From positions 1-8,844 of the forward strand of contig CAZVWV010000147.1 in NCBI GenBank assembly GCA_964631745.1: a stretch of 8,844 nt of DNA, written 5' to 3'. Position numbers and translations under genes: made by a program. The notes below the pieces were generated by a model. That model saw only the letters and a program-made list of their open reading frames with translations, was not told the origin of the DNA and made no database searches. Of the stretch, positions 1-7,024 are shown in pieces. Source of the DNA: CAZVWV01 sp964631745 (GTDB lineage: Bacteria > Bdellovibrionota_C > UBA2361 > JBGSMV01). Positions within the stretch are counted from its first letter, which is position 1. Each line of letters opens with the position of its first letter.

Positions 1-1160
1 ATGCCATGGATATTGTGTTCAATAATCAGACGGGGCACATCAGCCTGGAATGCTGCTTTGTCGCTATATGCAGATAAAAAAGAGACGAACGGCCTAAACA
101 ACTTCGATGACCTTTGCGTATCATCGTTACCATGCGCTATATCCCACGCTTCTTCATAAATTGCCTCGAACAAATCAAAAGCATAAAGACCAAAGTGCAT
201 TGATCCGCAAGCCGGATCAAGCATAAGAACATCGCGAGGATCTTTAAGTTCACGATGAGGAATATGTACGGGTTGTTTGAGAAGTTCTTCTTGGCTGAGA
301 TTATCTTGCTGACTCTGCGAAGGAGGCGATTCATCTGGTTTTAGGAAAATCTCTGTCGGCCTTTGCACCAAATAGCGGCAATTCTCCTTCAGCTTGGTTT
401 CGCCCTTGGTCATCTCATACCAAGTTCGGCCTAGTGTATTGTCAGTTAAAAACTCGACCACGTAGCGTGGCGTAAAAAACTGGTTCCGCACTGCGAGCTC
501 GTGCGAATTACGTGGCGCTGCTGATTCCTCTCGCATCGCTTTTCGTTCAGCTGGATCGTTGTAATATTGATAGATCCATCCGATCGTTTCGTCTTCACCC
601 CAGACAGTTTCGAGTTGTTGGGAGTTGAAAACTTCAAGTATCCCAGCGAACGTCGCTCGTTTTGGCCAGAGCACCGATGCAGCATCACGGCGATTAAATA
701 GTACTTTTATCTCCGTGGAAAGTTCATCGAACAGGCTTTCAATATAAAGTCGGTAGCCGGCGCTATCTGGAAGCAACGCAACTCCAGGAGCCAAACCACA
801 AAACTCGCGATACCCAGCGGATTGCTCCCCTTTAGTAACGCACTCCTGTACTAGTTCTCGCGCTTCAAGCATTTTGAGCGCGGCGAAACGATTAAGCGCG
901 GTAAAGGCAGCGTCACGAAGGTAATCCGCAACTGCATCACTCGCCTTCATTCCTCCGGCGATCTTGTGCTCAATTGCTGCAACGATCTTCGCCCGCTGGG
1001 CATGCTGTTGTCGAGACAAGTGAGCTCCCCCGACCTTTGCGATCGCGCCATTCGGCAAGATATCGAAGGTGCCCTCAAGCTGAGCCGCAAAGTCCTCCTC
1101 AAGCAATCTGCGAACTCGCTGAGTGGCGCGTTCCAGCGCATTTCGTAGATCTTTATCCAT
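1..1160 (-). CDS. pglX: BREX adenine-specific DNA methyltransferase PglX, N-terminal part (runs off left edge)
   Basis: PglX transfers a methyl group from S-adenosylmethionine to adenine N6 in an asymmetric BREX site, marking host DNA as self, and is the specificity subunit for phage exclusion. I translated 386 codons from ATG at 1160 to the left edge without a stop. The opening (MDKDLRNALERATQRVRRLL) looks like PglX. NQFFTPRYVVEFL at residues 226-238 is the conserved segment before the methylase domain. Motif I, which binds AdoMet, is LDPACGSMHFG near residues 314-324, and I-x-x-NIHG ends the visible part at 386, where PglX enzymes usually continue NI-x-G-I-D. The NPPY catalytic motif and the target-recognition half are outside the window; complete PglX is about 1,200 residues. 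The start follows the brxC stop by 12 nt, and an in-frame stop at 1170-1172 excludes a longer form. Its Shine-Dalgarno is weak (GATGAG), so coupling to brxC translation is likely. Motif I reads GSM instead of the more usual GSG. Confidence 0.93.
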   Translation of the reverse strand, partial: MDKDLRNALERATQRVRRLLEEDFAAQLEGTFDILPNGAIAKVGGAHLSRQQHAQRAKIVAAIEHKIAGGMKASDAVADYLRDAAFTALNRFAALKMLEARELVQECVTKGEQSAGYREFCGLAPGVALLPDSAGYRLYIESLFDELSTEIKVLFNRRDAASVLWPKRATFAGILEVFNSQQLETVWGEDETIGWIYQYYNDPAERKAMREESAAPRNSHELAVRNQFFTPRYVVEFLTDNTLGRTWYEMTKGETKLKENCRYLVQRPTEIFLKPDESPPSQSQQDNLSQEELLKQPVHIPHRELKDPRDVLMLDPACGSMHFGLYAFDLFEAIYEEAWDIAHGNDDTQRSSKLFRPFVSFLSAYSDKAAFQADVPRLIIEHNIHG

Positions 1161-1172
1161 TGAGAAAACTCA

Positions 1173-4100
1173 TCATTGTAAAACAACCTTCTTTCCAGCC
1201 CCAATAAGGCGTGTGCACTCCTCTCGAATCCCGCCAAGCGCCGCATCGAGTTGTTCTTCTGTTTCTATACCTCCAACGAAATAGCTACCAAGATTGACCG
1301 CAACAATTCGCTCGCCGTCTAACAGTAGATGCAGCTCAGCTATTGCAGCACGTAAGCGTGAATCACATGCGTCTCTCTCAGAACGTAATTGAGGTATAGG
1401 GAGAGGAGTCGTATCTTTCTCTGCACCCTTACGGAGTTGAGCAGAAATTGTCGCTTGCTTCCCGTCGTCAAGATCGTCCCATCCTGGGGTCTTTGAGAGT
1501 TTACCTAAAGCGTCGGTATACGCTGCAATTCTAACCGCCATTGCTGATTCATAGCGAAGTTCATATTCGGCAAAAATTTCGCGGGAATTCTGATCAATCT
1601 GGGCCAAGTCACGATAAAATGTCTCTTTAGCTAACAGGTCACGAAGAGCATCGGCTTTTGTGCGAAGCCCATCATTAATGTCTGCTTCTAGCGAAAGGAA
1701 AGGCCACGCGATCTCCATTGATTTACGCGCCTGATCAAGGTCACGAAGTCGCGGTTCTGTTAGCGCTCGCTCAAGATCTACAGCGCGCCCAATGGCGTCC
1801 TTGATCGATCTATGTGATGCATTAAAGACGCCAATAGCATTCTCATCACTTCCTCGCTGAATTGCTTTCATCTGTCCAAGCGCACCCTCCAGACTTACGC
1901 TTCCGGGGAGCCTATTTTGCGCTAGTATCGCTAACATCGATACAATCGTATCTTCGTGCTGAGCTATTTCTAACTTCAGTTCGCTCGCGATCGCGGCAAG
2001 AGTTATTTCGCGAATTTCTTTACCGAACGTCTCTCGGAATCCCTCAGACGCCTTAAGAAGCTCGTCGAACTCAACACCCTTTTTTGGTCGAAAGGCCGCT
2101 TGCTTAAAGTGATTGTTATTCGTGAAGGTGTCCTTCGCCTCATGCGAAGTTACAGCGTCAATAGTCTGTCCTTTACTAGTAGCATCGATCTTTCCTGCTC
2201 GAAGGAGAGACAAAACAAGTAGTCTAACCGCCTCAAACTCCCAACCGAATGGCTCCTTAGCAAACTCGTCCGCTAAAAACCTTCCGCTAGCGGTGTCACC
2301 GTAGTTTGCGCGCTCCTCGATCCGCTTAAGTACTTCAGCGAGAGGCCCATCCTCAACACGAAATACCGTCTTTCCTTTTTCTTCCCGTAATAACCTAATA
2401 TTCGAAAAGACATTGGGTAGCCCTTGCAGATTCTCCGCCGTAAAGAGAGCGTCGAAACCTTTCTTTAAATCGTTCGCACGAGCCGCCATCTCACAAAATC
2501 TGTCGAATACTTCGGGTAGAACTTCACCAAGTATGAGAGAAGCACTTTTCCCTACATCGATATTAGGATCTCCCGGACTTCGATCGTTGCCTCTGAAGTA
2601 AACGTTTCCAGCCAGACAGGCAACCTTAAGTAGACGACGAAGCTCCTCTTGATGGCCTCGAAGTCTTAACTTCTCTTCGCTGATTAAAGCAGTTTCGTCT
2701 GCTGTTCTGGCCTCTCTCTCTTTTCGTGAAAGTATCTCCTTGGAGCGAAATACCTCGACTGTTTCACGATCGATCGCCTCATTTAATGCCACCGCCCAAA
2801 ACACCCCCTTCAACTCGTGCTGACTTCGCGTTCGAAGCTCAGTAGTTAGACTTTGAAACTCCTTTCCACTTTCTGCGAGATAAATTTGGAAATCCAAGTC
2901 GCCACCAAGAACTTCCCGTCCTTGGATAGCGAGGCCTCCCTTAAAGCTTTTCGTCTCAAGTAGCGTATGGCTCGGCGGTGGTTGCCAGAAAGAGTTAAGG
3001 ACCTCCGAGTAAAGACGATGTGCATCTCCTGGCTTAGGACTAATTCCGTTTCTTATTCGTTCCCAGTCATCTTCAGCTGGCGTTGGAATTCTATAGCCGT
3101 CGTTTCCACGTCGGATTTTGTGCGCAGATTCGAGCTCGCGAAGAGCTTCTTTCACTAGAGCAAGTTGTGAATCCGCATCGACTGCTGGATGGAGACTTGC
3201 CGCGATGTTTTCGGCTGTACGGTGAACGCTCTTAACGTGCTGAAGCAAGCAAATGACTTTTGCTACTGCTTGAGCAAGTGGATGTTCCAGTTCCTTTGAA
3301 ATGGCAGTAATCTTCGCCCGAATCTCTGAACCGATATTACCCTCGACAAGATCGTATACTTGGTCGAGCCTCACTAGCGTACCAATTTGCTTCTCAGCTA
3401 ATGCTACTGCTGGATTAATAAGAAGCTGCTGCGCTAGCTTGATAATTGTTCGATTAGCACCTCCGACATGCTTGCTCGCGCCACCTTGAGTTCTAAGTCC
3501 CGAAACAACTTGGATAATGAGGTCTATCTGATATGGCAGGAGCGGATATAGCTCAACAAAGCTATCTCTGGTGAGCTCGGGAAGCTTAATATCCGCAGTG
3601 ATCCGTGTATGCTCAGCGAGACGGCCTCGGTGCTCATCGAAAAGCTTCCCTAGGCTAGCCTCTGCAGCGGCGTTCTTCAAAAGCACTCGCTTACTTGTAA
3701 CTTCAGATATGTCCGATGGTTCAAGGTGAACTTGCAGAGGAAATCGATCCATCAGGCGAGCAAGCTCAATCTTGTTGTCGTCTAAACCACTAACCAGCTC
3801 GCCTAACTTCTCTTGCGATGTAACTACAACCCAATGTTTACCTCGGCCCTTAACTCCAAGACTCTGAACAATTGCTTGCAGATCAAGCATCTTTTGAACA
3901 TCGCGCGCTACGAACTGCCCGACTTCGTCGATAACAAATATAAGACTCTGACCTGGACGTCGTCGTGCCATCAGCGTGTTCGCTCTCTCAGCCAACTTAC
4001 CAGGTGTAATATCAGCCTTGTGCTTAACCGATCTCACCCATGAATCTGCCGAAGGATATGTCTTGGGTTCTAGGAGGTGCATAATTTCACTAGCTCGACC

Positions 4101-4718
4101 CAGCGAAAATGCAAGTAGTCCTTTCTCTTGAACCCAAGATTTACTAAACCGTTCCTCGTATGCATCCGCGAACTTTTTTAATCGGCCTTCAGCCTCAAGT
4201 GCAATCTCCAGCTCAGATAGGTCTAGATCCTTCGAGTACCCGAGGCTTTGGAGGAAGAGCCCATACATAATTTCCGTTAATGTCTGGTTTCCGCTGCGAA
4301 TTCCACGCTCGGTAGAAACGTCGAAGATAACAGAGTGAGTCGGAATTTTATCAGAGATTGTTTTTAGAAGGACCTGAACTTTTTTGTCGCCTGCACGTTG
4401 CGCAAATCGCACGGCAGCAGATTCGCCGCAAATCTCTCGATCGGAGATTGCGATGCCCAACATTTTGGCAAAGCTTGATTTGCCAGAGCCAAAAAAGCCA
4501 GAGACCCAAACAGCTATACCTTCGTGAGGTTTGTTTGGCGTTTCACAATAAGCGTCAAAGATATTCGTATAGTACGATCTGATTGTGTTCGTGACGATAT
4601 ATTCTTCGATTTCATCGCGGATAATATCTTCTTGCGAATGATCGACCTTTATTACTTCTTCTATTCGGCGATCAATCTTGTTCGCGAAAAGTGATCCTAT
4701 GTTAGAAACTTTGGTCAT
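1173..4718 (-). CDS. brxC: BREX large P-loop ATPase BrxC
   Basis: BrxC is the large AAA+-like ATPase of BREX, needed for defence and in some systems for methylation; it is thought to power or gate the complex on DNA. The 1,181-residue product matches the usual length of about 1,200. Walker A is GFFGSGKSS at residues 74-82 (Lys80). Walker B is LIFVIDE at 259-265 (Asp264, Glu265). A sensor-like HWVVVTSQ lies at 295-302, and ARLMDRFP at 320-327 could supply an arginine finger. The rest is long, helical and charged, typical of the family and without a sharper domain I can name. I chose ATG at 4718 over an in-frame ATG at 4775. The later start gives the family-like opening MTKVSNIGSLFANKIDR, has GAGGG at 4726-4730 spaced 7 nt away, and lies 13 nt past the brxB stop, whereas 4775 would overlap brxB. 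The stop at 1173-1175 is 12 nt before pglX. The frame is intact. Confidence 0.95.
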   Translation of the reverse strand: MTKVSNIGSLFANKIDRRIEEVIKVDHSQEDIIRDEIEEYIVTNTIRSYYTNIFDAYCETPNKPHEGIAVWVSGFFGSGKSSFAKMLGIAISDREICGESAAVRFAQRAGDKKVQVLLKTISDKIPTHSVIFDVSTERGIRSGNQTLTEIMYGLFLQSLGYSKDLDLSELEIALEAEGRLKKFADAYEERFSKSWVQEKGLLAFSLGRASEIMHLLEPKTYPSADSWVRSVKHKADITPGKLAERANTLMARRRPGQSLIFVIDEVGQFVARDVQKMLDLQAIVQSLGVKGRGKHWVVVTSQEKLGELVSGLDDNKIELARLMDRFPLQVHLEPSDISEVTSKRVLLKNAAAEASLGKLFDEHRGRLAEHTRITADIKLPELTRDSFVELYPLLPYQIDLIIQVVSGLRTQGGASKHVGGANRTIIKLAQQLLINPAVALAEKQIGTLVRLDQVYDLVEGNIGSEIRAKITAISKELEHPLAQAVAKVICLLQHVKSVHRTAENIAASLHPAVDADSQLALVKEALRELESAHKIRRGNDGYRIPTPAEDDWERIRNGISPKPGDAHRLYSEVLNSFWQPPPSHTLLETKSFKGGLAIQGREVLGGDLDFQIYLAESGKEFQSLTTELRTRSQHELKGVFWAVALNEAIDRETVEVFRSKEILSRKEREARTADETALISEEKLRLRGHQEELRRLLKVACLAGNVYFRGNDRSPGDPNIDVGKSASLILGEVLPEVFDRFCEMAARANDLKKGFDALFTAENLQGLPNVFSNIRLLREEKGKTVFRVEDGPLAEVLKRIEERANYGDTASGRFLADEFAKEPFGWEFEAVRLLVLSLLRAGKIDATSKGQTIDAVTSHEAKDTFTNNNHFKQAAFRPKKGVEFDELLKASEGFRETFGKEIREITLAAIASELKLEIAQHEDTIVSMLAILAQNRLPGSVSLEGALGQMKAIQRGSDENAIGVFNASHRSIKDAIGRAVDLERALTEPRLRDLDQARKSMEIAWPFLSLEADINDGLRTKADALRDLLAKETFYRDLAQIDQNSREIFAEYELRYESAMAVRIAAYTDALGKLSKTPGWDDLDDGKQATISAQLRKGAEKDTTPLPIPQLRSERDACDSRLRAAIAELHLLLDGERIVAVNLGSYFVGGIETEEQLDAALGGIREECTRLIGAGKKVVLQ

Positions 4719-4731
4719 GTTTATTCCCTCA

Positions 4732-5310
4732 TCAGAATATTTTTGGCCGGTAATTATGTTCGGCATCAAGCACACCCATAAAGCGAAGACCAGAAGCGCC
4801 GTCTAATTCTCCTGGATAGAAAAGAACTGTTGGTACATCCACTCGACCTTTGAGCTGCTCAAGCAACGAAAACGTGCGGTATACTGGGAACAAAGCGCCT
4901 GTGCGCATAATGAAGACTATGTCCTTCAGTGGGTCTGGTGTCTCCGGCATTCTCGAAGCAACTAGATCAACTAGGGGCGTGTATTCCGACAAAACTGAAT
5001 GAACGGTCTCCACGATTGTTTCAGTGCCTTGTTCACGCTCTGCCGCAAACCAGTCCTCAAGTGGCCGTTGCGAACGCATTGCTTCATCAAGACATTCGGC
5101 CAGTGAAATGCGTCTAATTTTTTTCCCTCGTTGTGTTGTTAGTCTAGTTTCGAGCATTGAAACTTGCTTGCGGAGCTCAAACTCTTCCTCTGGATCGTAT
5201 CGAAACAAAGCATATGGCATATCGTGATAGGTGCTAATGCGCTCGCGGGGATCGGCAAGACTGAGGACAGGCTCTAAAGAATCAACAATTCGGTGTTCAA
5301 GGTCACTCAT
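4732..5310 (-). CDS. brxB: BREX protein BrxB (DUF1788 family)
   Basis: BrxB is a small core component of BREX, required for defence in tested type 1 systems; its biochemical role is not settled. The 192-residue product has the usual length. The recognisable part is the C-terminal half: IVFIMRTGALFPVYR at 131-145, VPTVLFYPGELDG at 159-171 and GLRFMGVLD at 174-182, which are the signature blocks of DUF1788. The N-terminal third is acidic and helical (PEEEFELRKQVSMLETRL around 40-57). No signal peptide or membrane segment is seen, so it is cytoplasmic. The ATG at 5308-5310 overlaps the brxA TGA as ATGA (4 nt), with GAGAGG upstream at a spacing of about 8 nt, so the two are translationally coupled. 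The stop lies 13 nt before brxC. The frame is intact. Confidence 0.93.
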   Translation of the reverse strand: MSDLEHRIVDSLEPVLSLADPRERISTYHDMPYALFRYDPEEEFELRKQVSMLETRLTTQRGKKIRRISLAECLDEAMRSQRPLEDWFAAEREQGTETIVETVHSVLSEYTPLVDLVASRMPETPDPLKDIVFIMRTGALFPVYRTFSLLEQLKGRVDVPTVLFYPGELDGASGLRFMGVLDAEHNYRPKIF

Positions 5311-6101
5311 GCGGCCATCCTCTCTGCATACTCATGGGCACTTGTGCATGGAAGTGAAAGCTGAACTAAACTTCCCGCAACTTGATATTCGAGTTTACGA
5401 AATTGATGTAATCGAAGGAGTTCGCGCTCGACATCTGTTGGGCGCATTAGAAACATTCGCCATTCTGTCGCATCGACAATCTTACCAGGACTTTTATTCT
5501 CTTCCTGCATAGCATGAAGCAAATAGAGAAAACTTCGCTCAGGTAAATGGTAGGAAGCAAATTCTCTAATTGCACCACCCTGTAAAAGTCCAAAGTCGGC
5601 TGCTATCTTTAGGAGACCAGCGGCGACGCGCTTGATTGTCGCTTCAGTCCACGCATGTTCGGTAGTGCCACCTCGATTCTTAATTTCAAGCAAATACCGA
5701 TGTAATTCCTCGGGGCGAAGTCGATAGGCTCCTGAGTCGTATGCCGGAAAGAGCCAGTTCTGCAAGAAATCACGGAGAAGAAATTCATCTCGCGTGATGT
5801 GCCAAAGGAGAATAGGCTTCCATTCCTGAATGTCACAGTGATTCTTTGCAAGCGTAACAAGCGAGTGATCGCGGCTGGCGGGATCAAAACGACGATTAAG
5901 CACCTTCGCTACATCCCTAAGCCAGGTAAGACTGCTTGCACCAATGAAATTTACTTCGCGAAGACGGTCTAGGTTTTGTTTTTTAGATAAGTTGAAATCC
6001 CATGCCCCAAAGACTGCATATGTTTCATCGATCATTGCACCCTTGATNNNNNNNNNNNNNNNNNNNGAAGAAGCCACATTTGCACGCCTAGTCGCCATCA
6101 T
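5307..6101 (-). CDS. brxA: BREX protein BrxA (DUF1819 family), interrupted by a run of N
   Basis: BrxA is a small helical, NusB-like BREX core protein; a solved type 1 homologue binds DNA. The product is 264 residues counting the gap. Family features are KGAMIDETYAVF just after the gap (about residues 20-31), REVNFIGASSLTWLRDVAKVLNRRF, and WHITRDEFLLRDFLQNWLFP, followed by a helical C-terminal half ending RLHQFRKLEYQVAGSLVQLSLPC. Bases 6048-6066 are N. The frame is kept if the gap really is 19 bases: one degenerate Ser codon plus six unknown residues. The start is ATG at 6101, which overlaps the brxE TGA as ATGA, with AAGAGG at 6109-6114 spaced 7 nt. A second ATG follows at once at 6098. An in-frame ATG at 6122 is possible but would sit inside brxE. 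The stop overlaps brxB by 4 nt. The main uncertainty is the missing N-terminal segment. Confidence 0.88.
   Translation of the reverse strand: MMATRRANVASXXXXXXXIKGAMIDETYAVFGAWDFNLSKKQNLDRLREVNFIGASSLTWLRDVAKVLNRRFDPASRDHSLVTLAKNHCDIQEWKPILLWHITRDEFLLRDFLQNWLFPAYDSGAYRLRPEELHRYLLEIKNRGGTTEHAWTEATIKRVAAGLLKIAADFGLLQGGAIREFASYHLPERSFLYLLHAMQEENKSPGKIVDATEWRMFLMRPTDVERELLRLHQFRKLEYQVAGSLVQLSLPCTSAHEYAERMAA
6048..6066. other. Run of 19 undetermined bases (assembly gap or masking)
   Basis: Nineteen consecutive N lie inside brxA, 12 codons after its start. If the true length equals the N count, the brxA frame is preserved. If N is only a placeholder, brxA could be longer, shorter or frameshifted here. 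Confidence 0.99.
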
Positions 6102-6664
6102 GCACTTACCTCTTGAGCACATGGTACAGCGAGTGCACCAACCTCTCCTCGCGCGAACCCAATGGCAAGTAAGTTGACGTCCGCGGTGGAACCACTAAAA
6201 ACGCGGGAGATTGGAACCGCTCGACCTTCTGCCGACCGCTTCAATTTTCCAAATGCTTCAATATCGTTCTGATCTATTAGCTTGAGGTTTTGTAGATTTG
6301 CCAAAAGATTCGGATTATCTAATTTTTCTATCTCTTGGAAGAAATCATTCCAACTCGATGCATTGTCAAGCCAATGCTCCCATTGACGAGCGAACTCTTC
6401 TTCAATTGATTCCGATAGCCGCCAAAGATTGACGGAGTTGGGCGGGTCAAATACTTCGGCGCACCTATTAGCCGCGACCGCAAAAGTGCTTCTTGCCTGC
6501 GCAAAATAATGCGTTCGAGGAAATCCGCGACGTAGAGCAACAGCGCCCAATCGACCAAGCTGGCCCTTTGTGTTCCACCACTTGGCGATATCCATTTCAC
6601 CAAAGCGCGCAACAACAAGCCGCAGCTTGAGCAATTGATCCATCTCTACCAAAGATTTGGTCAT
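6098..6664 (-). CDS. brxE: BrxE family protein (type 6 BREX marker)
   Basis: BrxE is a small BREX accessory of unknown biochemical function, defined as the gene preceding brxA in type 6 systems. The 188-residue product is recognised from the pattern LLKLRLVVARFGEMDIAKWWNT (11-32), GFPRTHYFAQARSTFAVAANRCAEVFDPP (47-75), and LWRLSESIEEEF (80-91) followed by a Trp-rich helix (WEHWLDNASSW, 95-105). The family call is from memory of its sequence pattern and from position, not from a search. The C-terminal third (about 110-188) is less conserved and ends in hydrophobic Ala/Val-rich residues, with no clear membrane segment. ATG at 6664 shares its A with the upstream stop (TGATG), with AAAGGA at 6673-6678 spaced 8 nt. 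Its own stop overlaps brxA as ATGA. The frame is intact. If it is not BrxE, it is an uncharacterised operon-linked gene. Confidence 0.8.
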   Translation of the reverse strand: MTKSLVEMDQLLKLRLVVARFGEMDIAKWWNTKGQLGRLGAVALRRGFPRTHYFAQARSTFAVAANRCAEVFDPPNSVNLWRLSESIEEEFARQWEHWLDNASSWNDFFQEIEKLDNPNLLANLQNLKLIDQNDIEAFGKLKRSAEGRAVPISRVFSGSTADVNLLAIGFARGEVGALAVPCAQEVSA

Positions 6665-6948
6665 CAGCGTGTTCCTTTATTCTTCGTACTTTCCACTCTA
6701 GTACAGCCGCGATGAACCCAATCGTCTATTTCTGAAATCTTAAACCGCCAAAGTCGTCCCACCTTGTGCGAAGGCATGCCCTTACGTTCAATCCACTTAT
6801 AAACCGTGTCACGCTTCACGCCGAGGTGACTGGCAACTTCATCTACTGAGAGCCATCGCTCTTGCTTCAGAGAAATACCCTTTCTTGCTTCTCTAGCCTC
6901 ACGATTATGCACAAATCCCTCAAAACTTTCAGATTCCAATTTGTCCAA
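6664..6948 (-). CDS. Excisionase/MerR-like winged-helix DNA-binding protein, first gene of the BREX operon
   Basis: This is a small cytoplasmic DNA-binding protein, 94 residues if translated from TTG at 6948. Residues 32-79 form the helix-turn-helix fold of the excisionase-like (HTH_17) type: WLSVDEVASHLGVKRDTVYKWIERKGMPSHKVGRLWRFKISEIDDWV. The wing is GRLWRFKISEIDDW. The N-terminal 30 residues are charged, and the C-terminal tail is basic. It is the first gene of the operon and shares one base with the brxE start, so it is probably co-transcribed. That suggests an autoregulator or a BREX accessory in place of the WYL-type regulator BrxR known in other BREX loci (inference). The start is uncertain. 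TTG at 6948 has no Shine-Dalgarno, whereas an in-frame GTG at 6912 follows GAGGG with a short 4-nt spacing and would remove 12 residues but keep the whole domain. Homologues elsewhere act as recombination directionality factors, but no integrase is seen here. Confidence 0.82.
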   Translation of the reverse strand: MDKLESESFEGFVHNREAREARKGISLKQERWLSVDEVASHLGVKRDTVYKWIERKGMPSHKVGRLWRFKISEIDDWVHRGCTRVESTKNKGTR

Positions 6949-6954
6949 TAAAGA

Positions 6955-6984
6955 ATGACAAACGTGTTTGTATCATAATATAAT
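6955..6984 (+). promoter_or_regulatory. Sigma-70-type promoter for the divergent nuclease gene
   Basis: ATGACA at 6955-6960 (five of six -35 consensus bases) and a perfect TATAAT at 6979-6984 are 18 bp apart. The predicted start is near 6991, about 34 nt before the TTG codon of the nuclease. It overlaps the oppositely directed BREX promoter by 13 bp, so RNA polymerase should not be able to occupy both at once. Confidence 0.65.
6958..6971. promoter_or_regulatory. Perfect inverted repeat, candidate operator
   Basis: The sequence ACAAAC-GT-GTTTGT has 6-bp perfect arms around a 2-bp centre. It covers the predicted BREX start point (about 6965) and lies in the spacer of the plus-strand promoter, so a bound dimer could affect both directions. 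The bound protein is unknown; the adjacent winged-helix protein is a candidate, though proteins of its class often use direct repeats. Confidence 0.5.
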
Positions 6985-6999
6985 CAGCCGAATTGTCAA
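6972..6999 (-). promoter_or_regulatory. Sigma-70-type promoter for the BREX operon
   Basis: On the minus strand a perfect -35 TTGACA (plus positions 6994-6999) is followed after 16 bp by TATGAT (6972-6977), which matches the -10 consensus at five of six bases. The predicted start is near 6965, leaving a leader of roughly 17 nt to TTG at 6948 or about 50 nt to GTG at 6912. It is the only good promoter seen upstream of the six-gene minus-strand cluster. Confidence 0.75.
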
Positions 7000-7012
7000 A
7001 TAGTGTAGGCCT

Positions 7013-7017
7013 GAAGG
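7013..7017 (+). promoter_or_regulatory. Ribosome binding site supporting a TTG start
   Basis: GAAGG lies 7 nt before the TTG at 7025 and is the main reason to accept this non-ATG start for the nuclease gene. Confidence 0.65.
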
Positions 7018-7024
7018 TGTTACT

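Noticed and set aside
446..688. Minus-strand 80-codon frame inside pglX
   Set aside because: I translated the pglX frame through this stretch without a stop and with recognisable motifs, so this is a shadow frame.
947..1246. Minus-strand open frame of about 99 codons spanning the brxC-pglX junction
   Set aside because: It overlaps both genes in another frame, has low-complexity Arg/Ser/Leu composition and no family resemblance. The true frames on either side are clear.
4719..4775. Longer brxC starting at ATG 4775
   Set aside because: It would overlap the brxB coding end, and its first 19 residues do not resemble BrxC. The ATG at 4718 has a proper ribosome site and a family-like N-terminus.
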